From NCBI GenBank assembly GCA_036435485.1, contig JAZHRN010000139.1:2418001-2482000 (forward strand): DNA of 64,000 bases, read 5' to 3'. Positions 1 through 10,848 of this stretch are shown here, in pieces (the first letter of the stretch is position 1; the number at the start of each line of letters is the position of its first letter). Source of the stretch: Saposhnikovia divaricata (Eukaryota; Streptophyta; Magnoliopsida; Apiales; Apiaceae). The notes under the pieces are model-generated. The model did not search any database, was not told where the DNA came from, and worked only from the letters and a program-made list of their open reading frames with translations. The position numbers and the translations under genes are program-made.

Positions 1-369
1 ATTTTTAAATATTTTGTTCCTATGGATTATTGGAATTCCACGCAATTTTATTTAACGAAGTTCGGACCAGAATCGGAGCTGATATGATCGAAACTCGGTT
101 TTCGGAAACTTCTCAAATGGGTTAGTACACGGGATATTGTTAAAAATCAAGTCGGACAATTTTGTGGATATTTTACATATTTTGTTTCTATGGGTTATTG
201 GAATTCAATGAAATTTTATTTGGTGCCATTCGGACCTGAATTGGGGCTGAAATGATTGGAACTCGGTTTTCGGATAATCCTCAAAGGGGTTAGTACATGG
301 GATATTGTTAAAAATCGAGTCGGACCATTTTATGGATATTTTTACATATTTTGTTCCTATGGGTTATTG

Positions 370-538
370 GAATTCAACGAAATTTTATTTGGTGCCAGTC
401 GGACCTGAATCGGGGCTGAAATGACTGAAACTCGGTTTTCGGATAATCCTCAAAGGGGTTAGTACACGGGATATTGTTAAAAATCGAGTCGGACCATTTT
501 ATGGATATTTTTACATATTTTGTTCCTATGGGTTATTG
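370..538 (+). repeat. Representative monomer, class C
   Basis: C is recognised by CAACGAAATTTTA and GCCAGTCGGACC. It is exactly 169 bp and is used here as the numbering reference. Its eight CpGs start at +9, +31, +42, +64, +71, +98, +116 and +121. It contains AGTCGGACC twice, at +28 and +118. In the left part of the window it closes the A-B-C trimer. Confidence 0.93.
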
Positions 539-707
539 GAATTCAACGCAATTTTATTTAACGAAGTTCGGACCGGAATCGGAGCTGATATGATCGAAAC
601 TCGGTTTTCGGAAACTTCTCAAAGGGATTAGTACACGGGATATTGTTAAAAATCAAGTCGGACAATTTTGTGGATATTTTCACATATTTTGTTCCTATGG
701 GTTATTG
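539..707 (+). repeat. Representative monomer, class A
   Basis: This is the type example of family A. After GAATTC it reads CAACGCAATTTTA, then AACGAAG in place of the B-like TGGTGCC, and CGGAAACTTC in place of CGGATAATCC; the end carries AATCAAGTCGGACAATTTTG. Aligned by hand with class C (370-538), it differs at 20 of 169 positions. Thirteen of these lie in the first 60 bp and none in the last 38 bp. A is always followed by a B-like monomer, and two A monomers never adjoin in this window. Confidence 0.95.
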
Positions 708-876
708 GAATTCAATGAAATTTTATTTGGTGACATTCGGACCTGAATCGGGGCTGAAATGACTGAAACTCGGTTTTCGGATAATCCTCAAAGGGGTTAG
801 TACACGGGATATTGTTAAAAATCGAGTCGAACCATTTTATGGATATTTTTACATATTTTGTTCCTATGGGTTATTG
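708..876 (+). repeat. Representative monomer, class B
   Basis: B is recognised by CAATGAAATTTTA after the EcoRI site and GCCATTCGGACC at about +25. It nearly always follows A or A' directly. It differs from C at only two diagnostic places (AATG against AACG, CATTCGG against CAGTCGG), plus a variable CCTCAAAGG / CCTGAAAGG at about +79. Confidence 0.93.
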
Positions 877-1889
877 GAATTCCACGCAATTTTATTTAAC
901 GAAGTTCGGACCGGAATCGGAGATGATATGATCGAAACTCGGTTTTCGGAAACTTCTCAAATGGGTTAGTACACGGGATATTGTTAAAAATCAAGTCGGA
1001 CAATTTTGTGGATATTTTACATATTTTGTTTCTATGGGTTATTGGAATTCAATGAAATTTTATTTGGTGCCATTCGGACCTGAATTGGGGCTGAAATGAC
1101 TGGAACTCGGTTTTCGGATAATCCTCAAAGGGGTTAGTACACGGGATATTGTTAAAAATCGAGTCGGACCATTTTATGGATATTTTTACATATTTTGTTC
1201 CAATGGGTTATTGGAATTCAACGAAATTTTATTTGGTGCCAGTCGGACCTGAATCGGGGCTGAAATGACTGAAACTCGGTTTTCGGATAATCCTCAAAGG
1301 GGTTAGTACACGGGATATTGTTAAAAATCGAGTCGGACCATTTTATGGATATTTTTACATATTTTGTTCCTATGGGTTATTGGAATTCAACGCAATTTTA
1401 TTTAACGAAGTTCGGACCGGAATCGGAGCTGATATGATCGAAACTCGGTTTTCGGAAACTTCTCAAAGGGATTAGTACACGGGATATTGTTAAAAATCAA
1501 GTCGGACAATTTTGTGGATATTTTCACATATTTTGTTCCTATGGGTTATTGGAATTCAATGAAATTTTATTTGGTGCCATTCGGACCTGAATCGGGGCTG
1601 AAATGAATGAAACTCGGTTTTCGGATAATCCTCAAAGGGGTTAGTACACGGGATATTGTTAAAAATCGAGTCGGACCATTTTATGGATATTTTTACATAT
1701 TTTGTTCCTATGGGTTATTGGAATTCAACGAAATTTTATTTGGTGCCAGTCGGACCTGAATCGGGGCTGAAATGACTGAAACTCGGTTTTCGGATAATCC
1801 TCAAAGGGGTTAGTACACGGGATATTGTTAAAAATCGAGTCGGACCATTTTATGGATATTTTTACATATTTTGTTCCTATGGGTTATTG

Positions 1890-4800
1890 GAATTCAACGC
1901 AATTTTATTTAACGAAGTTCGGACCGGAATCGGAGCTGATATGATCGAAACTCAGTTTTCGGAAACTTCTCAAAGGGATTAGTACACGGTATATTGTTAA
2001 AAAACAAGTCGGACAATTTTGTGGATATTTTTACATATTTTGTTCCTATGGGTTATTGAATTCAATGAAATTTTATTTGGTGCCATTCGGACCTGAATCG
2101 GGGCTGAAATGACTGAAACTCGGTTTTCGGATAATCCTCAAAGGGGTTAGTACACGGGATATTGTTAAAAATCGAGTCGGACCATTTTATGGATATTTTT
2201 ACATATTTTGTTCCTATGGGTTATTGGAATTCAACGAAATTTTATTTGGTGCCAGTCGGACCTGAATCGGGGCTGAAATGACTGAAACTCGGTTTTCGGA
2301 TAATCCTCAAAGGGGTTAGTACACGGGATATTTTTAAAAATCGAGTCGGACCATTTTATGGATATTTTTACATATTTTGTTCCTATGGGTTATTGGAATT
2401 CAACGCAATTTTATTTAACGAAGTTCGGACCGGAATCGGTGCTGATATGATCGAAACTCGGTTTTCGGAAACTTCTCAAAGGGATTAGTACACGGGATAT
2501 TGTTAAAAAACAAGTCGAACAATTTTGTGGATATTTTTACATATTTTGTTCCTATGGGTTATTGGATTTCAATGAAATTTTATTTGGTGCCATTCGGACC
2601 TGAATCGGGGCTGAAATGACTGAAACTCGGTTTTCGGATAATCCTCAAAGGGGTTAGTACACGGGATATTGTTAAAAATCGAATCCAACCATTTTATGGA
2701 TAATTTTACATATTTTGTTCTTATGGGTTATTGGAATTCAACGAAATTTTATTTGGTGCCAGTCGGACCTGAATCGGGGCTGAAATGACTGAAACTCGGT
2801 TTTCGGATAATCCTCAAAGGGGTTAGCACACGGGATATTGTTAAAAATCGAGTCGGACCATTTTATGGATATTTTTACATATTTTGTTCCTATGGATTAT
2901 TGGAATTCAACGAAATTTTATTTGGTGCCAGTCGGACCTGAATCGGGGCTGAAATGACTAAAACTCGGTTTTCGGATAATCCTCAAAGGGGTTAGTACAC
3001 GGGATATTGTTAAAAATCGAGTCGAACCATTTTATGGATATTTTTACATATTGTGTTCCTATGGGTTATTGGAATTCAACGCAATTTTATTTAACGAAGT
3101 TCGGACCGGAATCGGAGCTGATATGATCGAAACTCGGTTTTCGGAAACTTCTCAAAGGGATTAGTACACGGGATATTGTTAAAAATCAAGTCGGACAATT
3201 TTGTGGATATTTTTACATATTTTGTTCCTATGGATTATTGGAATTCAATGAAATTTTATTTGGTGCCATTCGGACCTGAATCGGGGCTGAAATGACTGAA
3301 ACTCGGTTTTCGGATAATCCTCAACGGGGTTAGTACACGGGATATTGTTAAAAATCGAGTCGGACCATTTTATGGATATTTTTATATATTTTGTTCCTAT
3401 GGGTTATTGGAATTCAACGAAATTTTATTTGGTGCCAGTCGGACCTGAATCGGGGCTGAAATGACTGAAACTCGGTTTTCGGATAATCCTCAAAGGGGTT
3501 AGTACACGGGATATTGTTAAAAATCGAGTCGGACCATTTTATGGATATTTTTACATATTTTGTTCCTATGGGTTATTGGAATTCAACGCAATTTTATTTA
3601 ACGAAGTTCGGACCGGAATCGGAGCTGATATGATCGAAACTCGGTTTTTGGAAACTTCTCAAAGGGATTAGTACACAGGATATTGTTAAAAAACAAGTCG
3701 AACAATTTTGTGGATATTTTTACATATTTTGTTCCTATGGGTTATTGGATTTCAATGAAATTTTATTTGGTGCCATTCGGACCTAAATCGGGGCTGAAAT
3801 GACTGAAACTCGGTTTTCGGATAATCCTCAAAGGGGTTAGTACACGGGATATTGTTAAAAATCGAATCCGACCATTTTATGGATAATTTTACATATTTTG
3901 TTCCTATGGGTTATTGGAATTCAACGAAATTTTATTTGGTGCCAGTCGGACCTGAATCGGGGCTGAAATGACTGAAACTCGGTTTTCGGATAATCCTCAA
4001 AGGGGTTAGCACACGGGATATTGTTAAAAATCGAGTCGGACCATTTTATGGATATTTTTACATATTTTGTTCCTATGGATTATTGGAATTCAACGAAATT
4101 TTATTTGGTGCCAGTCGGACCTGAATCGGGGCTGAAATGACTAAAACTCGGTTTTCGGATAATCCTCAAAGGGGTTAGTACACGGGATATTGTTAAAAAT
4201 CGAGTCGAACCATTTTATGGATATTTTTACATATTGTGTTCCTATGGGTTATTGGAATTCAACGCAATTTTATTTAACGAAGTTCGGACCGGAATCGGAG
4301 CTGATATGATCGAAACTCGGTTTTCGGAAACTTCTCAAAGGGATTAGTACACGGGATATTGTTAAAAATCAAGTCGGACAATTTTGTGGATATTTTTACA
4401 TATTTTGTTCCTATGGATTATTGGAATTCAATGAAATTTTATTTGGTGCCATTCGGACCTGAATCGGGGCTGAAATGACTGAAACTCGGTTTTCGGATAA
4501 TCCTCAACGGGGTTAGTACACGGGATATTGTTAAAAATCGAGTCGGACCATTTTATGGATATTTTTATATATTTTGTTCCTATGGGTTATTGGAATTCAA
4601 CGAAATTTTATTTGGTGCCAGTCGGACCTGAATCGGGGCTGAAATGACTGAAACTCGGTTTTCGGATAATCCTCAAAGGGGTTAGTTAGTACACGGGATA
4701 CTGTTAAAAATCGAGTCGGACCATTTTATGGATATTTTTACATATTTTGTTCCTATGGGTTATTGGAATTCAACGCAATTTTATTTAACGAAGTTCGGAC

Positions 4801-5272
4801 CGGAATCGGAGCTGATATGATCGAAACTCGGTTTTTGGAAACTTCTCAAAGGGATTAGTACACGGGATATTGTTAAAAAACAAGTCGGACAATTTTGTGG
4901 ATATTTTTACATATTTTGTTCCTATGGGTTATTGGAATTCAATGAAATTTTATTTGGTGCCATTCGGACCTGAATCGAGGCTGAAATGACTGAAACTCGG
5001 TTTTCGGATAATCCTCAAAGGGGTTAGTACACGGGATATTGTTAAAAATCGAGTCGGACCATTTTATGGATAATTTTACATATTTTGTTCCTATGGGTTA
5101 TTGGAATTCAACGAAATTTTATTTGGTGCCAGTCGGACCTGAATCGGGGCTGAAATGACTGAAACTCGGTTTTCGGATAATCCTCAAAGGGGTTAGTACA
5201 CGGGATATTGTTAAAAATCGAGTCGGACCATTTTATGGATATTTTTACATATTTTGTTCCCATGGGTTATTG
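1890..5272 (+). repeat. 7-mer HOR A-B-C-A-B-C-C, two full copies and one 6-mer
   Basis: Copies run 1890-3071 and 3072-4254, then a shortened copy 4255-5272 (A-B-C-A-B-C) that lacks the second C. Markers recur 1,183 bp apart: GGATTTC at 2564/3747, TTAGCACACGG at about 2824/4007, and TATGGATTATTGG at about 2891/4074. The third copy carries a 4-bp TTAG duplication near 4682-4689, making a 173-bp monomer. Confidence 0.93.
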
Positions 5273-6286
5273 GAATTCAACGCAATTTTATTTAACGAAG
5301 TTCGGACCGGAATCGGAGCTGATATGATCGAAACTCGGTTTTCGGAAACTTCTCAAAGGGATTAGTACACGAGATATTGTTAAAAAACAAGTCGGACAAT
5401 TTTGTGGATATTTTTACATATTTTGTTCCTATGGGTTATTGGAATTCAATGAAATTTTATTTGGTGCCATTCGGACCTGAATCGGGGCTGAAATGACTGA
5501 AACTCGGTTTTCGGATAATCCTCAAAGGGGTTAGTACACGGGATATTGTTAAAAATCGAGTCGGACCATTTTATGGATAATTTTAGATATTTTGTTCCTA
5601 TGGGTTATTGGAATTCAACGAAATTTTATTTGGTGCCAGTCGGACCTGAATCGGGGCTGAAATGACTGAAACTCGGTTTTCGGATAATCCTCAAAGGGGT
5701 TAGTACACGGGATATTGTTAAAAATCGAGTCGGACCATTTTATGGATATTTTTACATATTTTGTTCCTATGGGTTATTGGAATTCAACGCAATTTTATTT
5801 AACGAAGTTCGGACCGGAATCGGAGCTGATATGATCGAAACTCGGTTTTCGGAAACTTCTCAAAGGGATTAGTACACGGGATATTGTTAAAAATCAAGTC
5901 GGACAATTTTGTGGATATTTTTACATATTTTGTTCCTATGGGTTATTGGAATTCAATGAAATTTTATTTGGTGCCATTCGGACCTGAATCGGGGCTGAAA
6001 TGACTGAAACTCGGTTTTCGGATAATCCTCAAAGGGGTTAGTACACGGGATATTGTTAAAAATCGAGTCGGACCATTTTATGGATAACTTTACATATTTT
6101 GTTCCTATGGGTTATTGGAATTCAATGAAATTTTATTTGGTGCCATTCGGACCTGAATCGGGGCTGAAATGACTGAAACTCGGTTTTCGGATAATCCTGA
6201 AAGGGGTTAGTACACGGGATATTGTTAAAAATCGAGTCGGACCATTTTATGGATATTTTTACATATTTCGTTCCTATGGGTTATTG

Positions 6287-6455
6287 GAATTCAACGAAAT
6301 TTTATTTGGTGCCATTCGGACCTGAATCGGGGCTGAAATGACTGAAACTCGGTTTTCGGATAATCCTGAAAGGGGTTAGTACACGGGATATTGTTAAAAA
6401 TCGAGTCGGACCATTTTATGGATATTTTTACATATTTTGTTCCTATGGGTTATTG
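6287..6455 (+). repeat. Representative monomer, class D
   Basis: D combines CAACGAAAT (as in C) with GCCATTCGG (as in B). The end of the monomer before it usually reads ATTTCGTTCC instead of ATTTTGTTCC, which adds a CpG. It usually sits in the order B-D-C'-A' at the right end of HOR units. Some copies (from 52387 on) have CAGTCGG instead. Confidence 0.88.
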
Positions 6456-6624
6456 GAATTCAACGAAATTTTATTTGGTGCCAGTCAGACCTGAATCGGG
6501 GCTGAAATGACTGAAACTCGGTTTTCGGATAATCCTCAAAGGGGTTAGTACACGGGATATTGTTAAAAATTGAGTCGGACCATTTTATGGATATTTTTAC
6601 ATATTTTGTTCCTATGGGTTATTG
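6456..6624 (+). repeat. Representative monomer, class C' (precedes A')
   Basis: C' is a C monomer with CAGTCAGACC (CpG lost at +31) and AATTGAGTC (CpG lost at +116). It sits immediately upstream of 20 of the 21 A' monomers. In several HORs (around 22764, 23946, 25128, 26310, 27993, 35592 and 38126) it also carries CACGTG in place of CACGGG. Confidence 0.9.
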
Positions 6625-6792
6625 GAATTCAACGCAAGTTTATTTAACGAAGTTCGGACCGGAATCGGAGCTGATATGATCGAACTCGGTTTTCGGAAAC
6701 TTCTCAAAGGGATTAGTACACGGGATATTGTTAAAAATCAAGTCGGACAATTTTGTGGATATTTTTACATATTTTGTTCCTATGGGTTATTG
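6625..6792 (+). repeat. First class A' monomer (168 bp), HOR punctuation mark
   Basis: A' is an A monomer with two linked changes: GCAAGTTTA instead of GCAATTTTA, and loss of one A in ATCGAAACTC, giving 168 bp. I find it starting at 6625, 10849, 12369, 13044, 16928, 18954, 20980, 22838, 24020, 25202, 26384, 28067, 30601, 32627, 35666, 38200, 41748, 43774, 45800, 47996 and 61002 (21 copies). The monomer before it carries AATTGAGTC and is class C' in all but one case (the copy at 45800). None is present in 1-6624 or between 47996 and 61002. Confidence 0.93.
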
Positions 6793-7806
6793 GAATTCAA
6801 TGAAATTTTATTTGGTGCCATTCGGACCTGAATCGGGGCTGAAATGACTGAAACTCGGTTTTCGGATAATCCTCAACGGGGTTAGTACACGGGATATTGT
6901 TAAAAATCGAGTCGGACCATTTTATGGATATTTTTATATATTTTGTTCCTATGGGTTATTGGAATTCAACGAAATTTTATTTGGTGCCAGTCGGACCTGA
7001 ATCGGGGCTGAAATGACTGAAACTCGGTTTTCGGATAATCCTCAAAGGGGTTAGTACACGGGATATTGTTAAAAATCGAGTCGGACCATTTTATGGATAT
7101 TTTTACATATTTTGTTCCTATGGGTTATTGGAATTCAACGCAATTTTATTTAACGAAGTTCGGACCGGAATCGGAGCTGATATGATCGAAACTCGGTTTT
7201 TGGAAACTTCTCAAAGGGATTAGTACACGGGATATTGTTAAAAAACAAGTCGGACAATTTTGTGGATATTTTTACATATTTTGTTCCTATGGGTTATTGG
7301 AATTCAATGAAATTTTATTTGGTGCCATTCGGACCTGAATCGGGGCTGAAATGACTGAAACTCGGTTTTCGGATAATCCTCAAAGGGGTTAGTACACGGG
7401 ATATTGTTAAAAATCGAGTCGGACCATTTTATGGATAATTTTACATATTTTGTTCCTATGGGTTATTGGAATTCAACGAAATTTTATTTGGTGCCAGTCG
7501 GACCTGAATCGGGGCTGAAATGACTGAAACTCGGTTTTCGGATAATCCTCAAAGGGGTTAGTACACGGGATATTGTTAAAAATCGGGTCGGACCATTTTA
7601 TGGATATTTTTATATATTTTGTTCCTATGGGTTATTGGAATTCAACGAAATTTTATTTGGTGCCAGTCGGACCTGAATCGGGGCTGAAATGACTGAAACT
7701 CGGTTTTCGGATAATCCTCAAAGGGGTTAGTACACGGGATATTGTTAAAAATCGAGTCGGACCATTTTATGGATATTTTTACATATTTTGTTCCTATGGG
7801 TTATTG
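6625..7806 (+). repeat. 7-mer A'-B-C-A-B-C-C
   Basis: This block has the same class order as the 1890-4254 HOR but with A' in the first place (1,182 bp). Monomers start at 6625, 6793, 6962, 7131, 7300, 7469 and 7638. The third position again carries the upstream TTTATATATT variant seen around 3381 and 4564, which ties the block to the left-hand HOR. Confidence 0.88.
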
Positions 7807-9496
7807 GAATTCAACGCAATTTTATTTAACGAAGTTCGGACCGGAATCGGAGCTGATATGATCGAAACTCGGTTTTTGGAAACTTCTCAAAGGGATTAGT
7901 ACACGGGATATTGTTAAAAAACAAGTCGGACAATTTTGTGGATATTTTTACATATTTTGTTCCTATGGGTTATTGGAATTCAATGAAATTTTATTTGGTG
8001 CCATTCGGACCTGAATCGGGGCTGAAATGACTGAAACTCGGTTTTCGGATAATCCTCAAAGGGGTTAGTACACGGGATATTGTTAAAAATCGAGTCGGAC
8101 CATTTTATGGATAATTTTACATATTTTGTTCCTATGGGTTATTGGAATTCAACGAAATTTTATTTGGTGCCAGTCGGACCTGAATCGGGGCTGAAATGAC
8201 TGAAACTCGGTTTTCGGATAATCCTCAAAGGGGTTAGTACACGGGATATTGTTAAAAATCGAGTCGGACCATTTTATGGATATTTTTACATATTTTGTTC
8301 CCATGGGTTATTGGAATTCAACGCAATTTTATTTAACGAAGTTCGGACCGGAATCGGAGCTGATATGATCGAAACTCGGTTTTCGGAAACTTCTCAAAGG
8401 GATTAGTACACGAGATATTGTTAAAAAACAAGTCGGACAATTTTGTGGATATTTTTACATATTTTGTTCCTATGGGTTATTGGAATTCAATGAAATTTTA
8501 TTTGGTGCCATTCGGACCTGAATCGGGGCTGAAATGACTGAAACTCGGTTTTCGGATAATCCTCAAAGGGGTTAGTACACGGGATATTGTTAAAAATCGA
8601 GTCGGACCATTTTATGGATAATTTTAGATATTTTGTTCCTATGGGTTATTGGAATTCAACGAAATTTTATTTGGTGCCAGTCGGACCTGAATCGGGGCTG
8701 AAATGACTGAAACTCGGTTTTCGGATAATCCTCAAAGGGGTTAGTACACGGGATATTGTTAAAAATCGAGTCGGACCATTTTATGGATATTTTTACATAT
8801 TTTGTTCCTATGGGTTATTGGAATTCAACGCAATTTTATTTAACGAAGTTCGGACCGGAATCGGAGCTGATATGATCGAAACTCGGTTTTCGGAAACTTC
8901 TCAAAGGGATTAGTACACGGGATATTGTTAAAAATCAAGTCGGACAATTTTGTGGATATTTTTACATATTTTGTTCCTATGGGTTATTGGAATTCAATGA
9001 AATTTTATTTGGTGCCATTCGGACCTGAATCGGGGCTGAAATGACTGAAACTCGGTTTTCGGATAATCCTCAAAGGGGTTAGTACACGGGATATTGTTAA
9101 AAATCGAGTCGGACCATTTTATGGATAACTTTACATATTTTGTTCCTATGGGTTATTGGAATTCAATGAAATTTTATTTGGTGCCATTCGGACCTGAATC
9201 GGGGCTGAAATGATTGAAACTCGGTTTTCGGATAATCCTGAAAGGGGTTAGTACACGGGATATTGTTAAAAATCGAGTCGGTCCATTTTATGGATATTTT
9301 TACATATTTCGTTCCTATGGGTTATTGGAATTCAACGAAATTTTATTTGGTGCCATTCGGACCTGAATCGGGGCTGAAATGACTGAAACTCGGTTTTCGG
9401 ATAATCCTGAAAGGGGTTAGTACACGGGATATTGTTAGAAATCGAGTCGGACATTTTTATGGATATTTTTACATATTTTGTTCCCATGGGTTATTG
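7807..9496 (+). repeat. 10-monomer block, copy of 4766-6455
   Basis: The order A-B-C-A-B-C-A-B-B-D starting at 7807 matches the same order starting at 4766, offset 3,041 bp. Shared rare variants are CGGTTTTTGG in the first A, CCATGG before the second A, ACACGAGATATT in it, TTTTAGATATT, GGATAACTTTAC and ATTTCGTTCC. It differs in lacking C' after D; a new A follows at 9497. Confidence 0.9.
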
Positions 9497-10848
9497 GAAT
9501 TCAACGCAATTTTATTTAACGAAGTTCGGACCGGAATCGGAGCTGATATGATCGAAACTCGGTTTTCGGAAACTTCTCAAAGGGATTAGTACACGAGATA
9601 TTGTTAAAAAACAAGTCGGACAATTTTGTGGATATTTTTACATATTTTGTTCCTATGGGTTATTGGAATTCAATGAAATTTTATTTGGTGCCATTCGGAC
9701 CTGAATCGGGGCTGAAATGACTGAAACTCGGTTTTCGGATAATCCTCAAAGGGGTTAGTACACGGGATATTGTTAAAAATCGAGTCGGACCATTTTATGG
9801 ATAATTTTAGATATTTTGTTCCTATGGGTTATTGGAATTCAACGAAATTTTATTTGGTGCCAGTCGGACCTGAATCGGGGCTGAAATGACTGAAACTCGG
9901 TTTTCGGATAATCCTCAAAGGGGTTAGTACACGGGATATTGTTAAAAATCGAGTCGGACCATTTTATGGATATTTTTACATATTTTGTTCCTATGGGTTA
10001 TTGGAATTCAACGCAATTTTATTTAACGAAGTTCGGACCGGAATCGGAGCTGATATGATCGAAACTCGGTTTTCGGAAACTTCTCAAAGGGATTAGTACA
10101 CGGGATATTGTTAAAAATCAAGTCGGACAATTTTGTGGATATTTTTACATATTTTGTTCCTATGGGTTATTGGAATTCAATGAAATTTTATTTGGTGCCA
10201 TTCGGACCTGAATCGGGGCTGAAATGATTGAAACTCGGTTTTCGGATAATCCTCAAAGGGGTTAGTACACGGGATATTGTTAAAAATCGAGTCGGACCAT
10301 TTTATGGATAACTTTACATATTTTGTTCCTATGGGTTATTGGAATTCAATGAAATTTTATTTGGTGCCATTCGGACCTGAATCGGGGCTGAAATGACTGA
10401 AACTCGGTTTTCGGATAATCCTGAAAGGGGTTAGTACACGGGATATTGTTAAAAATCGAGTCGGACCATTTTATGGATATTTTTACATATTTCGTTCCTA
10501 TGGGTTATTGGAATTCAACGAAATTTTATTTGGTGCCATTCGGACCTGAATCGGGGCTGAAATGACTGAAACTCGGTTTTCGGATAATCCTGAAAGGGGT
10601 TAGTACACGGGATATTGTTAAAAATCGAGTCGGACCATTTTATGGATATTTTTACATATTTTGTTCCTATGGGTTATTGGAATTCAACGAAATTTTATTT
10701 GGTGCCAGTCAGACCTGAATCGGGGCTGAAATGACTGAAACTCGGTTTTCGGATAATCCTCAAAGGGGTTAGTACACGGGATATTGTTAAAAATTGAGTC
10801 GGACCATTTTATGGATATTTTTACATATTTTGTTCCTATGGGTTATTG
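9497..10848 (+). repeat. 8-mer block A-B-C-A-B-B-D-C' (second copy)
   Basis: This block repeats 8314-9496 at exactly 1,183 bp (7 monomers) and adds the C' that leads into A' at 10849. Monomers start at 9497, 9666, 9835, 10004, 10173, 10342, 10511 and 10680. The third CCATGG of the window lies just before it (about 9484). Confidence 0.9.

Larger units (their letters stand above)
1..1889 (+). repeat. Low-order block: A-B-C trimers and A-B dimers
   Basis: After a 32-bp partial monomer the order is A33 B201 C370 A539 B708 A877 B1045 C1214 A1383 B1552 C1721. The A monomers at 33 and 877 share GGAATTCCACG and the short TATTTTACAT (168 bp each), so 33-876 and 877 onward look like copies about 844 bp apart. 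B-type monomers at 539-876 and 1383-1720 have the rare TATTTTCACAT upstream. No A' is present. Confidence 0.88.
5273..6624 (+). repeat. 8-mer block A-B-C-A-B-B-D-C'
   Basis: Monomers start at 5273, 5442, 5611, 5780, 5949, 6118, 6287 and 6456. The block opens just after a unique-looking NcoI site (CCATGG, about 5260) and includes GATAATTTTAGAT (about 5576) and GGATAACTTTAC (about 6083). The same order and markers return at 9497-10848, and A-B-C-A-B-B-D at 8314-9496. Confidence 0.9.

Noticed and set aside
33..876. GGAATTCC palindrome at 32 and 876 as a special regulatory site
   Set aside because: It is a single A-to-C change in two A monomers that look like copies of one another. Nothing nearby suggests function.
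6622..6831. Recurring 69- to 73-codon frames starting at A' monomers (also 10846, 12366, 13041, 16925 and others)
   Set aside because: They start at TTG, not ATG, run across a monomer boundary, and exist only because A' has lost one base, which shifts the frame past a stop. The translated sequence has no recognisable domain, and copies change with every monomer variant. They are by-products of the repeat.
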